The notes: a model not told the origin generated them from the sequence alone. Counted from the stretch's first letter, positions 51,661-61,102 are shown. The stretch is DNA of 64,000 nucleotides from Varibaculum cambriense (GCF_002848005.1 NZ_PKHX01000009.1:52172-116171), one strand, 5' to 3'. Made by a program: numbers and translations.

Positions 51661-52254
51661 CTAGCTAGGCCGCGGCCAGCAATCTATCGCCTGCAGTAGT
51701 GAATCTTGCCACCCAGAGAGCCATTCATAAAAGGATGATACTAGGACTTCTTCAAATTTTTCATCCCGCGACTTGGTGGCTACCTGCGGATATTCAATAG
51801 ACTGCGGCTGTTCGCCTTCATCGTTATCCCCCAGGTTAAGCTTGCCAGATATGGCCAGACGCACATCATTGGTTCCGCTGAGCCAATCCCACTCTTGCCC
51901 GTTTTCAATCATGATTACCGGTCCGCTTTGCGAAGAAAGTAACTGGTAGAGGCGATCCAGGCGCTCAGCTTTCTGGGTACGTAACTGCGAATCGGTCAAG
52001 TCGCGCATAGTTTGCGCGGTTGCCTCATCCGCGGCTCCCGGCGGGAGTAAACGATCCAATGACGCGTTCTCGAGATGTACATCCCCGCCGGGGCTTTCCT
52101 CTTCACCTTCCCCTAACATGGTGGTGATTTCAAAAGGCAATACCGGTGGATCTAGGAGGGTGCGCACTTCACAGATGGCTTTCAGGAACAGATCCCGTTC
52201 AACAGTCCCCATCTGGCATTCCCATCCCCCGGGAACGGGGCGAAAGGTATTCAT
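51661..52254 (-). CDS. DUF2017 family protein
   Basis: 197 residues, acidic and helical. FLKAICEVRTLLD, DRLLPPGAADEATAQTMRDLT and LRTQKAERLDRLYQLL are the conserved helices of this family, always encoded after clpS in actinobacteria. A role in the ClpS/Clp protease pathway is suspected from context only. Start ATG overlaps the clpS stop. Confidence 0.88.
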   Translation of the reverse strand: MNTFRPVPGGWECQMGTVERDLFLKAICEVRTLLDPPVLPFEITTMLGEGEEESPGGDVHLENASLDRLLPPGAADEATAQTMRDLTDSQLRTQKAERLDRLYQLLSSQSGPVIMIENGQEWDWLSGTNDVRLAISGKLNLGDNDEGEQPQSIEYPQVATKSRDEKFEEVLVSSFYEWLSGWQDSLLQAIDCWPRPS

Positions 52255-52547
52255 TGCTGATCCGGTCCGCCCAGGGTAGCGCGCAAACCATAACCGTGTA
52301 ACGCCTGTACTAGGGCTTCCATTCTTTCGCGAGTGCCGGCGGCTACTTCCGTTTGCCCCTGGTTGAAAATCTCTAGTCGGGTGCGCTTAGCTTTTTCCCG
52401 CGACATTGAAAACTGGTGTGCTAACACCCTTTCTACGTATCGTGGCTGGTTAACTGGATCCCGCGAAATAGTAACCCGCCACTGCTGCAGGCGAGTACCG
52501 CCCGTGCACTCCGGGGTACCCGGGTCAGATACCAGATCATTAACCAT
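52251..52547 (-). CDS. clpS: ATP-dependent Clp protease adaptor ClpS
   Basis: 98 residues. WRVTISRDPVNQPRYVERVL carries the D-x-V-N turn that binds N-degron residues, followed by REKAKRTRLEIFNQGQTEV and a C-terminal strand. Delivers N-end-rule substrates to ClpA/ClpC. The family has D-D-P-V/D-D-x-x-N; here R-D-P-V-N, within the usual range. Divergent from pncB. Confidence 0.93.
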   Translation of the reverse strand: MVNDLVSDPGTPECTGGTRLQQWRVTISRDPVNQPRYVERVLAHQFSMSREKAKRTRLEIFNQGQTEVAAGTRERMEALVQALHGYGLRATLGGPDQQ

Positions 52548-52690
52548 ACGTCCAGACTATTAGGAAGGCGCAGGGAATGGAGGGTTTTGAAAAATGATTT
52601 TATTTCTACGGCTACTTGGTGACTATGAATCTTGTTTTCGCCCGCGAGGCGAAAACTGGATTATCAGTCGTTTGTGAGTATGCTGAAACC

Positions 52691-54082
52691 ATGAGTTCTT
52701 CAGTGAATACCTCTTTGTTAACTGACATGTACGAACTGACCATGGTGGATGCCGCCCTGCAGTCAGGAACCTGGAATCGGGGAGCTATCTTCGAGCTATT
52801 TGGCCGGCGCCTTCCAGCGGCGCGTCGTTTTGGAGTGATGGCGGGCAATGCCCGCATTATTGAGGCGCTGGAACGTTTTGAGTTTTCAAGTGAAGAGATT
52901 GACTATTTGTCGCGGGAAAAAATAGTTTCCGATGACTGCCTGGATTACTTGAAATCCTACCGGTTCCAGGGAAACATTCGTGGCTACACCGAAGGAGAAT
53001 GCTATTTTGAATCCTCTCCCCTAATACAGGTGGAAGGCACTTTCGCGGAGTGTGTTTTATTAGAAACACTGCTACTGTCGATCCTAAATCATGACTGTGC
53101 GGTGGCCAGCGCGGCCTCCCGGATGACTATCGCCGCTCATGGGAGGCCCTGTGTAGATATGGGCGCGCGACGCACCCATGAACGCAGTGCAGTGTCAGCC
53201 GCCCGCGCCTCCTATATTGCGGGTTTTAGAGGAACTTCCTGTCTAGAGGCCGGTAAACGCTACGGGATTCCTACTATTGGAACCGCGGCACACTCTTTTA
53301 CTTTGATCCACGACAGCGAAGAGGACGCCTTCCGCGCACAGCTGGCCAATCTGGGGCCCGGCACCACTCTCTTGGTGGACACCTATGATGTTCCGCGAGC
53401 AGTCGAACGCGGGGTAAAACTGGCGCGGGAAGCTGGCGGAGAACTGGGATGTGTCCGTTTGGACTCTGGAGACCTGGTGGCGGAAGCATTCAAGGTGAGG
53501 GCGTTACTGGACTCTTTGGATGCGCAAAGCACCCAGATCACGGTTACCAATGATCTGGATGAATATGCGATTGCCGCTCTTGGGGCGGCGCCGGTTGATT
53601 CTTATGGGGTGGGTACCAAGATGGTAACTGGCTCTGGTATCCCCACAGCCGCTTTGGTTTACAAACTGGTACAGCGGGTCAATGAAGACGGCTCCATTCA
53701 CGATGTTGCCAAGCGTTCGACCTCAAAATCCACTTTGGGAGGACGCAAGTTTGCGGGGCGCGCCCGCGGTGAAGACGGATACGCCAGCGCCGAATTGGTA
53801 GTAGTGGCCGATAACGCCGCGCAGGCTGATGCCGAATTTGCTCGCCGCAATGCCCGCCCGCTACTGGTAGACCTGGTTACTGCCGGGGAGCCTAACCGGA
53901 GTTATATGGGTAAACAGGCGCTACAGGATGCTCAGGATCATCATATAAAGGCACGTAACGAACTGCCCTATCAGGGCTGGAGACTTTCTGCCGGAGAAGC
54001 AGCTATTCCCACCGAGATTATTGATTTAACCGAGCGTGAGGACGAAGTAGAGGCTCCCACCAGTGCAGATCCGCGAGGCTAG
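52691..54082 (+). CDS. pncB: Nicotinate phosphoribosyltransferase
   Basis: 463 residues from ATG 52691, at the family start (SSSVNTSLLTDMYELTMVDA); the frame is open further up but lacks support. Converts nicotinate and PRPP to nicotinate mononucleotide in the Preiss-Handler route. SAARASYIAGFRGTSCLEAG, IPTIGTAAHSFTL, LLVDTYDVPRAVERG and VRLDSGDLVAEA are family blocks. Works with PncA encoded at 59925. Convergent with the DUF3039 gene by a 4-base overlap. Confidence 0.95.
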   Translation: MSSSVNTSLLTDMYELTMVDAALQSGTWNRGAIFELFGRRLPAARRFGVMAGNARIIEALERFEFSSEEIDYLSREKIVSDDCLDYLKSYRFQGNIRGYTEGECYFESSPLIQVEGTFAECVLLETLLLSILNHDCAVASAASRMTIAAHGRPCVDMGARRTHERSAVSAARASYIAGFRGTSCLEAGKRYGIPTIGTAAHSFTLIHDSEEDAFRAQLANLGPGTTLLVDTYDVPRAVERGVKLAREAGGELGCVRLDSGDLVAEAFKVRALLDSLDAQSTQITVTNDLDEYAIAALGAAPVDSYGVGTKMVTGSGIPTAALVYKLVQRVNEDGSIHDVAKRSTSKSTLGGRKFAGRARGEDGYASAELVVVADNAAQADAEFARRNARPLLVDLVTAGEPNRSYMGKQALQDAQDHHIKARNELPYQGWRLSAGEAAIPTEIIDLTEREDEVEAPTSADPRG

Positions 54083-54417
54083 CGAGAGCCGGGACCGCGA
54101 AATGGCCAGTCGGGTCCACCGGAGGCGTCCATCTCTTTTTTGATCTCTACGCAGCGCGGACAGATCGGATGGTTTCGCACCTCCCGGGTGGGAACCCAGA
54201 CCTTACCGCAAAGAGCAACCACCGGCTGCCCGGTAAGTCGGGAGGTAGCCAGGCGATGAGCAGACACATAATGTGCGTAACGGTCTTTATCTCCGGGCTC
54301 TTGCCTGGAAGTTTCGGGGCGCTGAAGTACTCCTACCCCACCCTCGGTCTGTCCGCTATCTGGATCCGATAAGCCGTTGCGCATTTCCATACCCTCAATC
54401 TTAACTACTCGCGGCAT
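54079..54417 (-). CDS. DUF3039 domain protein
   Basis: 112 residues. DRYAHYVSAHRLATSRLTGQ and VVALCGKVWVPTREVRNHP followed by CPRCVEI define this actinobacterial family; the two Cys pairs probably hold zinc. Often found beside pncB/clpS. Start uncertain: 54417, or the internal ATG codons at 54390 or 54384. Function unknown. Confidence 0.85.
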   Translation of the reverse strand: MPRVVKIEGMEMRNGLSDPDSGQTEGGVGVLQRPETSRQEPGDKDRYAHYVSAHRLATSRLTGQPVVALCGKVWVPTREVRNHPICPRCVEIKKEMDASGGPDWPFRGPGSR

Positions 54418-54493
54418 AAATTTGTCGGTAGCTTTGGATTTAAGGGTGACAGCTGAGGGAATATTTGCTGACCGCGAAACATTCTTTCAAGGT

Positions 54494-56032
54494 TTAAGCA
54501 AATAACAGTGACAGCAAAAAGGTAAATATCAATCCCAACACCGACACGATAGTTTGCACGATCATGTGGGTTTTAGTTGCTTGCCCCAAGGTCATCCCGA
54601 AACACTCTTTCACAAACCAGAAGCCGGAGTGATTAACCCAGTTCAGTCCGATAGATCCCGATCCGACGGCAATTACTATCAAAGACACATAGGGTGCAGA
54701 GTATCCGATTACTAACGGCGCCAAGATGCCGGTAGCGGACACGATGCCTACGGTAGCTGACCCGGTACAAAACGACAGCAATAGTCCGATAAACCAACCG
54801 AGGATTATCAAGTTCATATGGATAGAACCGGCAGCACTGGCGATTGCATCCCCCAGATCAGAGTCTTTCAAGGCCGCATTGAACGCGCCCCCTCCCGCAA
54901 TAATCATCACCACGGTGGCGACTGCAGCCAGAGATTTGGTTACCGATTCGCGTAAGCGATCGCCGTCCCATTTCTCCTGGATCATAATTACCGCACCAGT
55001 AAAAAGCACTCCGATTAGCATCGCGATATTTGGTTGCCCCACTACTCCCGCGATAGTTTCAAAATGGCTCTTGGGAGCCACAATTTTTACCACTGCCTGG
55101 ATGAGCATCAACACCACGGGCAGTAAAACGCAGCAAAAAGCCATCGGCGTGGAAATTCCGGAGCGACGAGGCGGGCTGGTCAAACCAGTTTTGGCGGTAG
55201 CCGTAGTTTGCGACCAAGCCCCGGGACGCTGAGTGGGCGCCTCTTTGGGTGCGCCAAAAGCATCGGGAGTTTGGGTGCGGTCTTGAGCTAGTTCTGCGAA
55301 AGAACCGGTTTCTTTATAAATCTTTTCTGCTTCCTCATAGGTGGTGCCCGCGTATTGGGTGACTAGCGAAGCAGGTGGCTCTAGCTTGATTCTAGGAGCA
55401 ATGAAATTGCCGTATATCGGGCCTGCCAAAATCACCGTAGGAATCGCACACAGCAGACCCAACAGAATCGTCAGCCCCATATCGGCGTTCAGGGCCTGCA
55501 CCCCAATAATGGGACCTGGGTGCGGGGGCACCATGCCGTGTAGACAACACAGGGCGGCAATCGCCGGGATCAAAGTTCGTAGATACCATTGCTGCGGCCT
55601 GCCGGCTCGTACCTCCAGACGCAGCGCTACCGCATAGATAACCGGCATTAGCACTACTAGCCCTACCTCAAAGAACATCGGGATCCCCAGGATGAAGGCC
55701 ACTCCAGTTATTACCCAGGGAGCAGCTTTCGGGGAGGCATGATCGAGGACGAAGTCGGCGATATTAGAAACCGCACCCGAATCCGCTAGTAATTTACCTA
55801 GCATTGCTCCCAAGAAGACCAACACCCCGGTATTTCCCAAAATCTTTCCTGATCCGGCCATGAGGGTGTCGGGGATCTCTGATATGGGCTCTCCTGCGGC
55901 GAGGGCTGTTAGGAAAGCGACGATGTAGAGAGCTAGGAAAGGGTGCATTTTGGTGCGCCAGTTAATCAAGACTACTAAGAGAACTATGGCACCAAATAGG
56001 ACCCCAAGAAGATAAATTGTGTGTCCATCCAT
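54494..56032 (-). CDS. GntP-family permease
   Basis: About 512 residues from ATG 56032 (MDGHTIYLLGVLFGAIVLLVV); an open extension to 56110 reads through a poorly coding leader. Around 12-14 transmembrane segments. Family marks: AFILGIPMFFEVGLVVLMPV, GMVPPHPGPIIGV, GSATVGIVSATGIL and GLNWVNHSGFWFVKECFGM. GntP proteins are proton symporters of gluconate and related carboxylates. Divergent from tcuA-tcuB, so its substrate is probably the same acid (tricarballylate, citrate or similar). Confidence 0.92.
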   Translation of the reverse strand: MDGHTIYLLGVLFGAIVLLVVLINWRTKMHPFLALYIVAFLTALAAGEPISEIPDTLMAGSGKILGNTGVLVFLGAMLGKLLADSGAVSNIADFVLDHASPKAAPWVITGVAFILGIPMFFEVGLVVLMPVIYAVALRLEVRAGRPQQWYLRTLIPAIAALCCLHGMVPPHPGPIIGVQALNADMGLTILLGLLCAIPTVILAGPIYGNFIAPRIKLEPPASLVTQYAGTTYEEAEKIYKETGSFAELAQDRTQTPDAFGAPKEAPTQRPGAWSQTTATAKTGLTSPPRRSGISTPMAFCCVLLPVVLMLIQAVVKIVAPKSHFETIAGVVGQPNIAMLIGVLFTGAVIMIQEKWDGDRLRESVTKSLAAVATVVMIIAGGGAFNAALKDSDLGDAIASAAGSIHMNLIILGWFIGLLLSFCTGSATVGIVSATGILAPLVIGYSAPYVSLIVIAVGSGSIGLNWVNHSGFWFVKECFGMTLGQATKTHMIVQTIVSVLGLIFTFLLSLLFA

Positions 56033-56239
56033 ACCGGGAGTATAGACGCTATAAAGAAAGAAAAAAGACAATATGTGAAATGAGTCACCTAAAGAATGAC
56101 TCGGTGTCACAAAAAGAAGGACTTGATCAGCATCTTTAGCATACGTAAAATTAACGTAAACTAACTTTAGATGAACATTACGAGAACTGGCTCACAAAAA
56201 GTGTTAATCTCCGTTTGTTATCCACGTGGGAGAGAAAAT

Positions 56240-57664
56240 ATGCAACAGCCTAACGCCACCGAGCTACTCACCCAACCTTGGGACGTGATAGTTATCGGAG
56301 GTGGAAACGCCGCAGTCGTTTCCGCCATGTCCGCCCAAGACCAAGGGGCAAAAGTACTGATTCTAGAGAGGGCAAATAAGACTTTTCGCGGAGGTAACTC
56401 CCGGCACACCCGAAATATTCGCTGCATCCACGATGCCGATTTTCCCTACAATACCGGCGCCTATACCAAAGAAGAGCTATGGAAAGACCTCTGCTCAGTA
56501 GGTACCGGTCCTTCCGATGAAGAAATCGCTGCCCTGACAGTAGAAGAAACTAGAACTGTGCCGCAATGGATGATGGATCATGGCGCCCTCTTTCAGCCGC
56601 CTCTGGCGGGTACTTTGCACTTAGGACGTACCAATACCTTCTTCCTCGGCGGAGGAAAAGCGCTGATAAATAACTACTACCGTTCGTTGCGATCGCGCGG
56701 AATTCCGGTTCTGTATGAATCCAGCGTGGAACATATGGACTTTGATGGCAACACCTGTACCGGTTTGACCGTAATGCATAGGGGTCAAAGCTACCAGGTA
56801 AAGGCCAAGTCTTATGTGTGTGCTGCCGGTGGATTTGAAGCCAATGTTGACTGGTTAGCCAAATATTGGGGGCCGGCCGCCTACAACTACCATATCCGCG
56901 GGCCGAAAACTAATGACGGCACCATCTTGCGGTTGTTACTAGATGCGGGAGCTGACCGGGCTGGTCAGCCTAAAGGATTCCACGCGGTAGCAGTCGATGC
57001 CCGCAGCCCCATGTTTGATGGCGGAATCGCTACCCGCCTGGACTGCATCCCCTTCGGGATGGTACTAAACCGCGACTATAAACGTTTTTACAATGAAGGC
57101 GAAGAGATCTGGCCTAAACGTTACGCGATTTGGGGACGCAATATCGCTCAACAGCCAGATCAAGTGGCCTACGCATTTTGGGATTCCAAAGCCAAAGGGC
57201 TATTTATGCCCCCCATGTATGGAGTTTTCAAATCCGACACTATCGCCGGGGTAGCTCAGCAGATGGGGCTAGAGGGCTCGCGTGCCGAGGAAGCGGTTCG
57301 GCGCTTTAACAGCGGTATCGCCCCGGATGCTAATGAGCGTTTCGACCCCTCAAAGAAAGACGGTGTAGGCACCAACGGGCTAGAGCCGGAGAAAACTAAC
57401 TGGGCGCGCGCCCTCGACACTGGCCCCTTCTACGGGATCAAAATGGCACCGGGAATTACTTTCACTTACATGGGGGTGAAGGTTAATACCCACGGGCGGA
57501 TTCAAATGACCGATGGCGGACAGTTCACCAACCTGTTTGCTGCCGGTGAAATCATGTCCGGAAACGTATTATCCAGCGGCTATATGGCCGGATTCGGGAT
57601 GGCAATCGGAACCGTTTGGGGACGGATCTCAGGTAGGGAGGCAGCGCAAAATGGCAACAAGTGA
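56240..57664 (+). CDS. tcuA: FAD-dependent tricarballylate dehydrogenase TcuA-like
   Basis: 474 residues from ATG 56240 (GGGAGAG seven bases before). FAD-binding WDVIVIGGGNAAVVSAM and VLILERA, fumarate reductase-type end with NGRIQMTDGGQFTNLFAAGEI and SGNVLSSGYMAGFGMAIG, and the substrate loop RGGNSRHTRNIRCIHD. In Salmonella TcuA oxidises tricarballylate to cis-aconitate and TcuB reoxidises its flavin. Overlaps tcuB by 14 bases. No tcuR regulator adjoins. Confidence 0.9.
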   Translation: MQQPNATELLTQPWDVIVIGGGNAAVVSAMSAQDQGAKVLILERANKTFRGGNSRHTRNIRCIHDADFPYNTGAYTKEELWKDLCSVGTGPSDEEIAALTVEETRTVPQWMMDHGALFQPPLAGTLHLGRTNTFFLGGGKALINNYYRSLRSRGIPVLYESSVEHMDFDGNTCTGLTVMHRGQSYQVKAKSYVCAAGGFEANVDWLAKYWGPAAYNYHIRGPKTNDGTILRLLLDAGADRAGQPKGFHAVAVDARSPMFDGGIATRLDCIPFGMVLNRDYKRFYNEGEEIWPKRYAIWGRNIAQQPDQVAYAFWDSKAKGLFMPPMYGVFKSDTIAGVAQQMGLEGSRAEEAVRRFNSGIAPDANERFDPSKKDGVGTNGLEPEKTNWARALDTGPFYGIKMAPGITFTYMGVKVNTHGRIQMTDGGQFTNLFAAGEIMSGNVLSSGYMAGFGMAIGTVWGRISGREAAQNGNK

Positions 57665-58787
57665 AGTTAGTACCGCTAAAGGCGGAGCAGTTTTCGCTGA
57701 AGGACGCCGGCAACTAGCGATTTGTAATGCCTGTCGCTACTGCGCGGGTTACTGCCCGGTTTGGCCAGCTATGGAACGCCACCCTTCGCCCTCGCGCGAA
57801 GAAATGGAACAACTGGCAAACCTGTGCCACGACTGCAGGGACTGCTACACCGCCTGCATGTACACTCCCCCGCATGAGTTCGGTCTTAACCCGCCTAAAT
57901 TATTTGCGGAAATACGCCAAGAAACCTATGAACGCTATATTTTCCCGTTCAAACTTCCCCGAGGTATCTCCGGGATTCGCGGCCTGGTGTTGATTTTTAT
58001 TCTCTGTTTGCTGGCGCTGTGCGGTATCGGGTATTTCTTTGGTACTGAAAACTGGCTAACTACTTCCAGTGGGCAAATCTACGATGTGTTCGGACACATG
58101 GCTTTAGTGCTGTTCATGTCGGCGTGTTTGCTTTACGGTTTAGTAGTTACTATTGCGGGCACGACGAAATTCTGGCACGCGATCCGCAGTGAGGGTTGCA
58201 CCTTCTTTAGTTTTTCTAACTGGGGAAAGACTATTAGCGACATTTTGGTGTTGCGCCATATGAGTGGCGGGCAGGAAGGCTGCTCCTATGTGGGCGGGGA
58301 GCCGTCTAGCAAACGCAAAGTAGGACACCAGCTGCTCATGTACGGTTTCATTGCTACTTTCCTAGCTACGGTAAGCGCGGCATTCATGCAATACGTGCTG
58401 GGAATGATGCCACCCTATTCTCTATTGTCAGTTCCGGTGATTTTAGGATCCGTCGGAGGCCTAGCGGCTCTAGCAGGTTCCATCATGCTAATGGCGCTAA
58501 AGCCAAAATCTGATCGCAAGGAAACTACCGAACGCATGTGGCAAGCTGATCATTCTCTGCTGGGCGGGCTAATGGCACTGATGCTCACTGGTTTCTTGGT
58601 GACTGTTTTCCGGGGCGGAGCGGTGTTCCCCTCCGTACTGATTTTGCATTTAGCCATGGTGGCAACCGCTTTCTTGGTGTTCCCGCGTACCAAGTTCGTG
58701 CACCTATTCTTCCGCGCTATCTCTATTTATCAAGATAACTTGGAAGTGCGTGCCCACATGCAAGCATTGCAAGCAAAGAAGGGATAA
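57651..58787 (+). CDS. tcuB: Tricarballylate utilisation protein TcuB-like (Fe-S / b-type membrane subunit)
   Basis: 378 residues from ATG 57651 with GGGAGG upstream. Two Cys clusters, CNACRYCAGYCPVWP and CHDCRDCYTACMYTPPHE, for iron-sulfur centres, then about six membrane helices with His residues that could bind haem. Passes electrons from reduced TcuA to the respiratory chain. The long open frame upstream from 57513 belongs to tcuA coding sequence in another phase. Confidence 0.9.
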   Translation: MATSEVSTAKGGAVFAEGRRQLAICNACRYCAGYCPVWPAMERHPSPSREEMEQLANLCHDCRDCYTACMYTPPHEFGLNPPKLFAEIRQETYERYIFPFKLPRGISGIRGLVLIFILCLLALCGIGYFFGTENWLTTSSGQIYDVFGHMALVLFMSACLLYGLVVTIAGTTKFWHAIRSEGCTFFSFSNWGKTISDILVLRHMSGGQEGCSYVGGEPSSKRKVGHQLLMYGFIATFLATVSAAFMQYVLGMMPPYSLLSVPVILGSVGGLAALAGSIMLMALKPKSDRKETTERMWQADHSLLGGLMALMLTGFLVTVFRGGAVFPSVLILHLAMVATAFLVFPRTKFVHLFFRAISIYQDNLEVRAHMQALQAKKG

Positions 58788-58999
58788 GACGCAGCCGCTT
58801 ACGTCTTTGAGTAAGAACACGGGGCTATTAGAGTTTCGAGGACGAGGACGCCGGGCTAGTTATATTACTAGACAGTCCCCGGGGGATGCATAGTTGTGCA
58901 CCCTCAAAAATGTGAAGTACTACGGTAGCTATTGACTAGCGGAGAAAAATATTCGAAAATGAAAGGCGGCGTTCGCGCCAGTTGTTTTTTAACTTCATA
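58788..58999. other. Intergenic region before tmRNA
   Basis: 212 bp between tcuB and ssrA. A TTAACT at 58989-58994 could be the -10 of ssrA, six bases before the mature 5' end, with no clear -35. A self-complementary CTAGTTATATTACTAG lies around 58855-58870. No gene seen. Confidence 0.4.
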
Positions 59000-59378
59000 G
59001 GGGTCGATCGGTTTCGACAGCTGGTATTGGTTGCAGAGAAGCGTGCCGAGAATGTGAAGTCATCTCGCTAACGTCCTTCACAAAACAATAAGTGCTAAAC
59101 ATAACCGCACTGACTTCGCTCTAGCTGCTTAAGCAGAGCCTTTAAAAGTCCGTCAGCTCCGGGGGTGCTTCTACCTCGGTTCCTGGCGTCGTTTTTCAGG
59201 AGCCACTGGCTGCAGTTTTCGTCAATGGGATTGCAGCGACACTTTACAGTGACTGAGCCTATAGAATCTCTAGTTTGCCAAGTGGATTCAGGCTGAGAAA
59301 AAGCTCAGGCAAACTGCGCACGGAGAAGAATGCAGGAGTACCAGTTGGACCGGGGTTCGATTCCCCGCGGCTCCACTA
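59000..59378 (+). ncRNA. ssrA: Transfer-messenger RNA
   Basis: The 5' end GGGGTCG (59000-59006) pairs with CGGCTCC (59368-59374), the discriminator A follows, and GGACCGGGGTTCGATTCCCC forms the T arm. The resume frame begins with GCT at 59094 and reads AKHNRTDFALAA to TAA 59130-59132, the ALAA end recognised by ClpXP. The three bases after the discriminator are CTA rather than CCA, so CCA must be added enzymatically. It frees stalled ribosomes and tags the incomplete peptides. Confidence 0.95.
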
Positions 59379-59433
59379 AGACGAACTCGAACGGCAAGCA
59401 AGTTTGCTTGTTAGTGAGAGTGAGGAAATAGTG

Positions 59434-59503
59434 CGTAATCCCGTCAGGGATTACCTGCACCACTAGGACACTCATTTTGATACAAAGTGAGCGTCCTATT
59501 TTT
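59434..59503 (+). terminator. tmRNA terminator region
   Basis: A first hairpin GTAATCCC-GTCA-GGGATTAC around 59434-59453 is followed by a long stem-loop 59464-59498 (16 paired positions, one mismatch, three-base loop) with TTTTT at its foot, an intrinsic terminator. Confidence 0.85.
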
Positions 59504-59643
59504 ATGCCCTAAAACCTGGCGTTTCGCCTTGTCGGGGTTGTTTTATCGATTTAGGTGGCTGTGCTGGTTAACTGTTGGAAACGTCGCTGGCTCGGCACAG
59601 TTTGTCAGATTCCTAGGCTGACGGAAGGTTCCGATAAACAAGC

Positions 59644-59865
59644 GCCAAAAAACTTGCCAGTAGCGGTCTTAAACCAAAAACACAAAAACCATTAAACGTT
59701 TTAGCTCAAGATCCATTCACTAATCCGCCACGCTACGAAAAGCTTGTCGGAAACCTATCCGGCTACTATTCACGAAGAATCAATATCCAACACCATCTGG
59801 TCTACAAAGTATTACCAGAACAAAAAACAGTTCTCGTGTTGCGGATGTGGACACACTATGAATAA
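59644..59865 (+). pseudogene. Txe/YoeB-family toxin remnant
   Basis: The frame from 59644 to TAA 59865 encodes AKKLASSGLKPKTQKPLNVL and then DPFTNPPRYEKLVGNLSGYY, SRRINIQHHLVYKVLPEQ and a WTHYE end, closely following the C-terminal two thirds of Txe/YoeB ribosome-dependent mRNA interferases, including the R-I-N-x-x-H-x-L-V-Y catalytic strand. No start codon is present; upstream the frame meets a stop (TAA of GATAAA at 59634), where a frameshift relative to the expected DKQA sequence is visible. No antitoxin gene is left. Inactive relic. Confidence 0.75.
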
Positions 59866-59924
59866 AACGCATGGAACAAAATAACTCTCCTGGAGCGTAC
59901 GCAGCGTGGTGTCGTGACAGGCCT

Positions 59925-60512
59925 TTAAGCCGGGACTTTTCCTCGCACCCTTCCGCCCGCGGCTTCAATTTCCCTCAGCGATTCTGCCGCTCGTTCTTGG
60001 GAGACCGGGGCGGTCTTGTCCGCGAATACCGTCACGGTGAAGCCGTCGTCAAGGGCATCCAGGGCGGTTGCCCGCACGCAGTGATCCGTGGCGATGCCGA
60101 CCACGTCCAGGTGGGTGATGTTGCGATCCTTAAGCCATGCTGACATCGTTTCGCCCGAAGATGCGTGGCCCTCGAAGCCAGAGTAGGCGGCCTCGTATTC
60201 GCCCTTGTAAAAGACCTCGTCAACCTCAGATGCGTCGATCTGGGGGCCAAAGTCAGCGCCCGTGGTGCTCTTCACGCAGTGCGGGGGCCAGGAGTCCACG
60301 AAATCCGGGTTATCCGAGAAGTGCGTGCCCGGGTCTATGTGCCAGTCTTTGGTAGCCACGATGTAGGCGTAGTCATTGCCATGCTCGCGCACATAGTCCG
60401 CGACGGCGGCGGCAGCAACATTGCCCATCTTAGTGCCGAGCGATCCACCGGGAAGAAAATCGTTCTGTAGATCAACCAACACCAAAACCGAAGAATCACG
60501 AGAGGTAGTCAT
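59925..60512 (-). CDS. pncA: Nicotinamidase (isochorismatase-like family)
   Basis: 195 residues from ATG 60512 (MTTSRDSSV); an upstream ATG at 60521 is possible. Catalytic Asp in LVLVDLQNDFLPGGSL, the metal site D-W-H-x9-H region in ATKDWHIDPGTHFSD, the catalytic Lys in FYKGEY and the nucleophile Cys in VGIATDHCVRATALDAL. Hydrolyses nicotinamide to nicotinate, the substrate of PncB. The GC-rich codons and its location within an eroded accessory stretch hint at separate acquisition. Confidence 0.93.
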   Translation of the reverse strand: MTTSRDSSVLVLVDLQNDFLPGGSLGTKMGNVAAAAVADYVREHGNDYAYIVATKDWHIDPGTHFSDNPDFVDSWPPHCVKSTTGADFGPQIDASEVDEVFYKGEYEAAYSGFEGHASSGETMSAWLKDRNITHLDVVGIATDHCVRATALDALDDGFTVTVFADKTAPVSQERAAESLREIEAAGGRVRGKVPA

Positions 60513-60576
60513 AACAGTCATTCTAGACAACTGCGTTGTTTTTAAAAAGGGAAGCGGATCTCCCGGAAACATAAAA

Positions 60577-60604
60577 GGAGGAGCACCCATAAAGGTGCTC
60601 CTCC
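60577..60604 (-). terminator. Terminator of the GH3 fragment gene
   Basis: GGAGGAGCACC, six-base loop, GGTGCTCCTCC (11 bp perfect), followed on the minus strand by TTTTAT. It lies 13 bases after the stop at 60618. Confidence 0.8.
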
Positions 60605-60617
60605 GATTAACGCGAGC

Positions 60618-60965
60618 TTAGCGCGTGATGGTTTTGATGAACGGGGTGTCCTCGCTGGAGGTGCCCACGTAAACCTTGTATTCGCCATCGCGGATAACGA
60701 AATCTTCCGCAGCCTTGCACCAGACACCGAACGGGTGGTTGGTGGCGGCCGGGTCGATGACGATGGTCGCGGACTTGCTCTCGCCGGGCTCGAGCTGAAC
60801 CTTCTGGAAACCAACCAGAGGCTTCGGCGGCTGACCGTCCTCGGGGATACCCAGCTCTTCAATGCCCTTGACATGGCGCTCCAACCGAATCTGGGCGGCA
60901 AGCTGCTCCATCTCCTCGGCCGTCTCGCCCTGGTTGGCCAAGTCGTAGATATTGATAGTTTCCAT
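60618..60965 (-). pseudogene. Orphan C-terminal domain of a GH3 glycosidase
   Basis: 115 residues. PKPLVGFQKVQLEPGESKSATIVIDP and GEYKVYVGTSSEDTPF are the Fn3-like C-terminal domain of family 3 beta-glucosidases, which never works alone; the catalytic domains are absent. The N-terminal ~45 residues (METINIYDLANQGETAEEM) are unrelated to the domain core and may come from deletion. The good terminator shows it was the end of a real gene. Best read as a remnant of a deleted bglX-like gene. Confidence 0.7.
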
Positions 60966-61102
60966 TTGAAATGCTCTTGGATGAGACTAGACGTCGTTGA
61001 ACTATCAGGTTATTTTTTGGGGAGGGGCCTGAGCGTTACTATACTCTGTTGCTATATAAAAGTGCGTTTTCCTTTACCCACGAAAGAGCGAGAATTCTAG
61101 TT

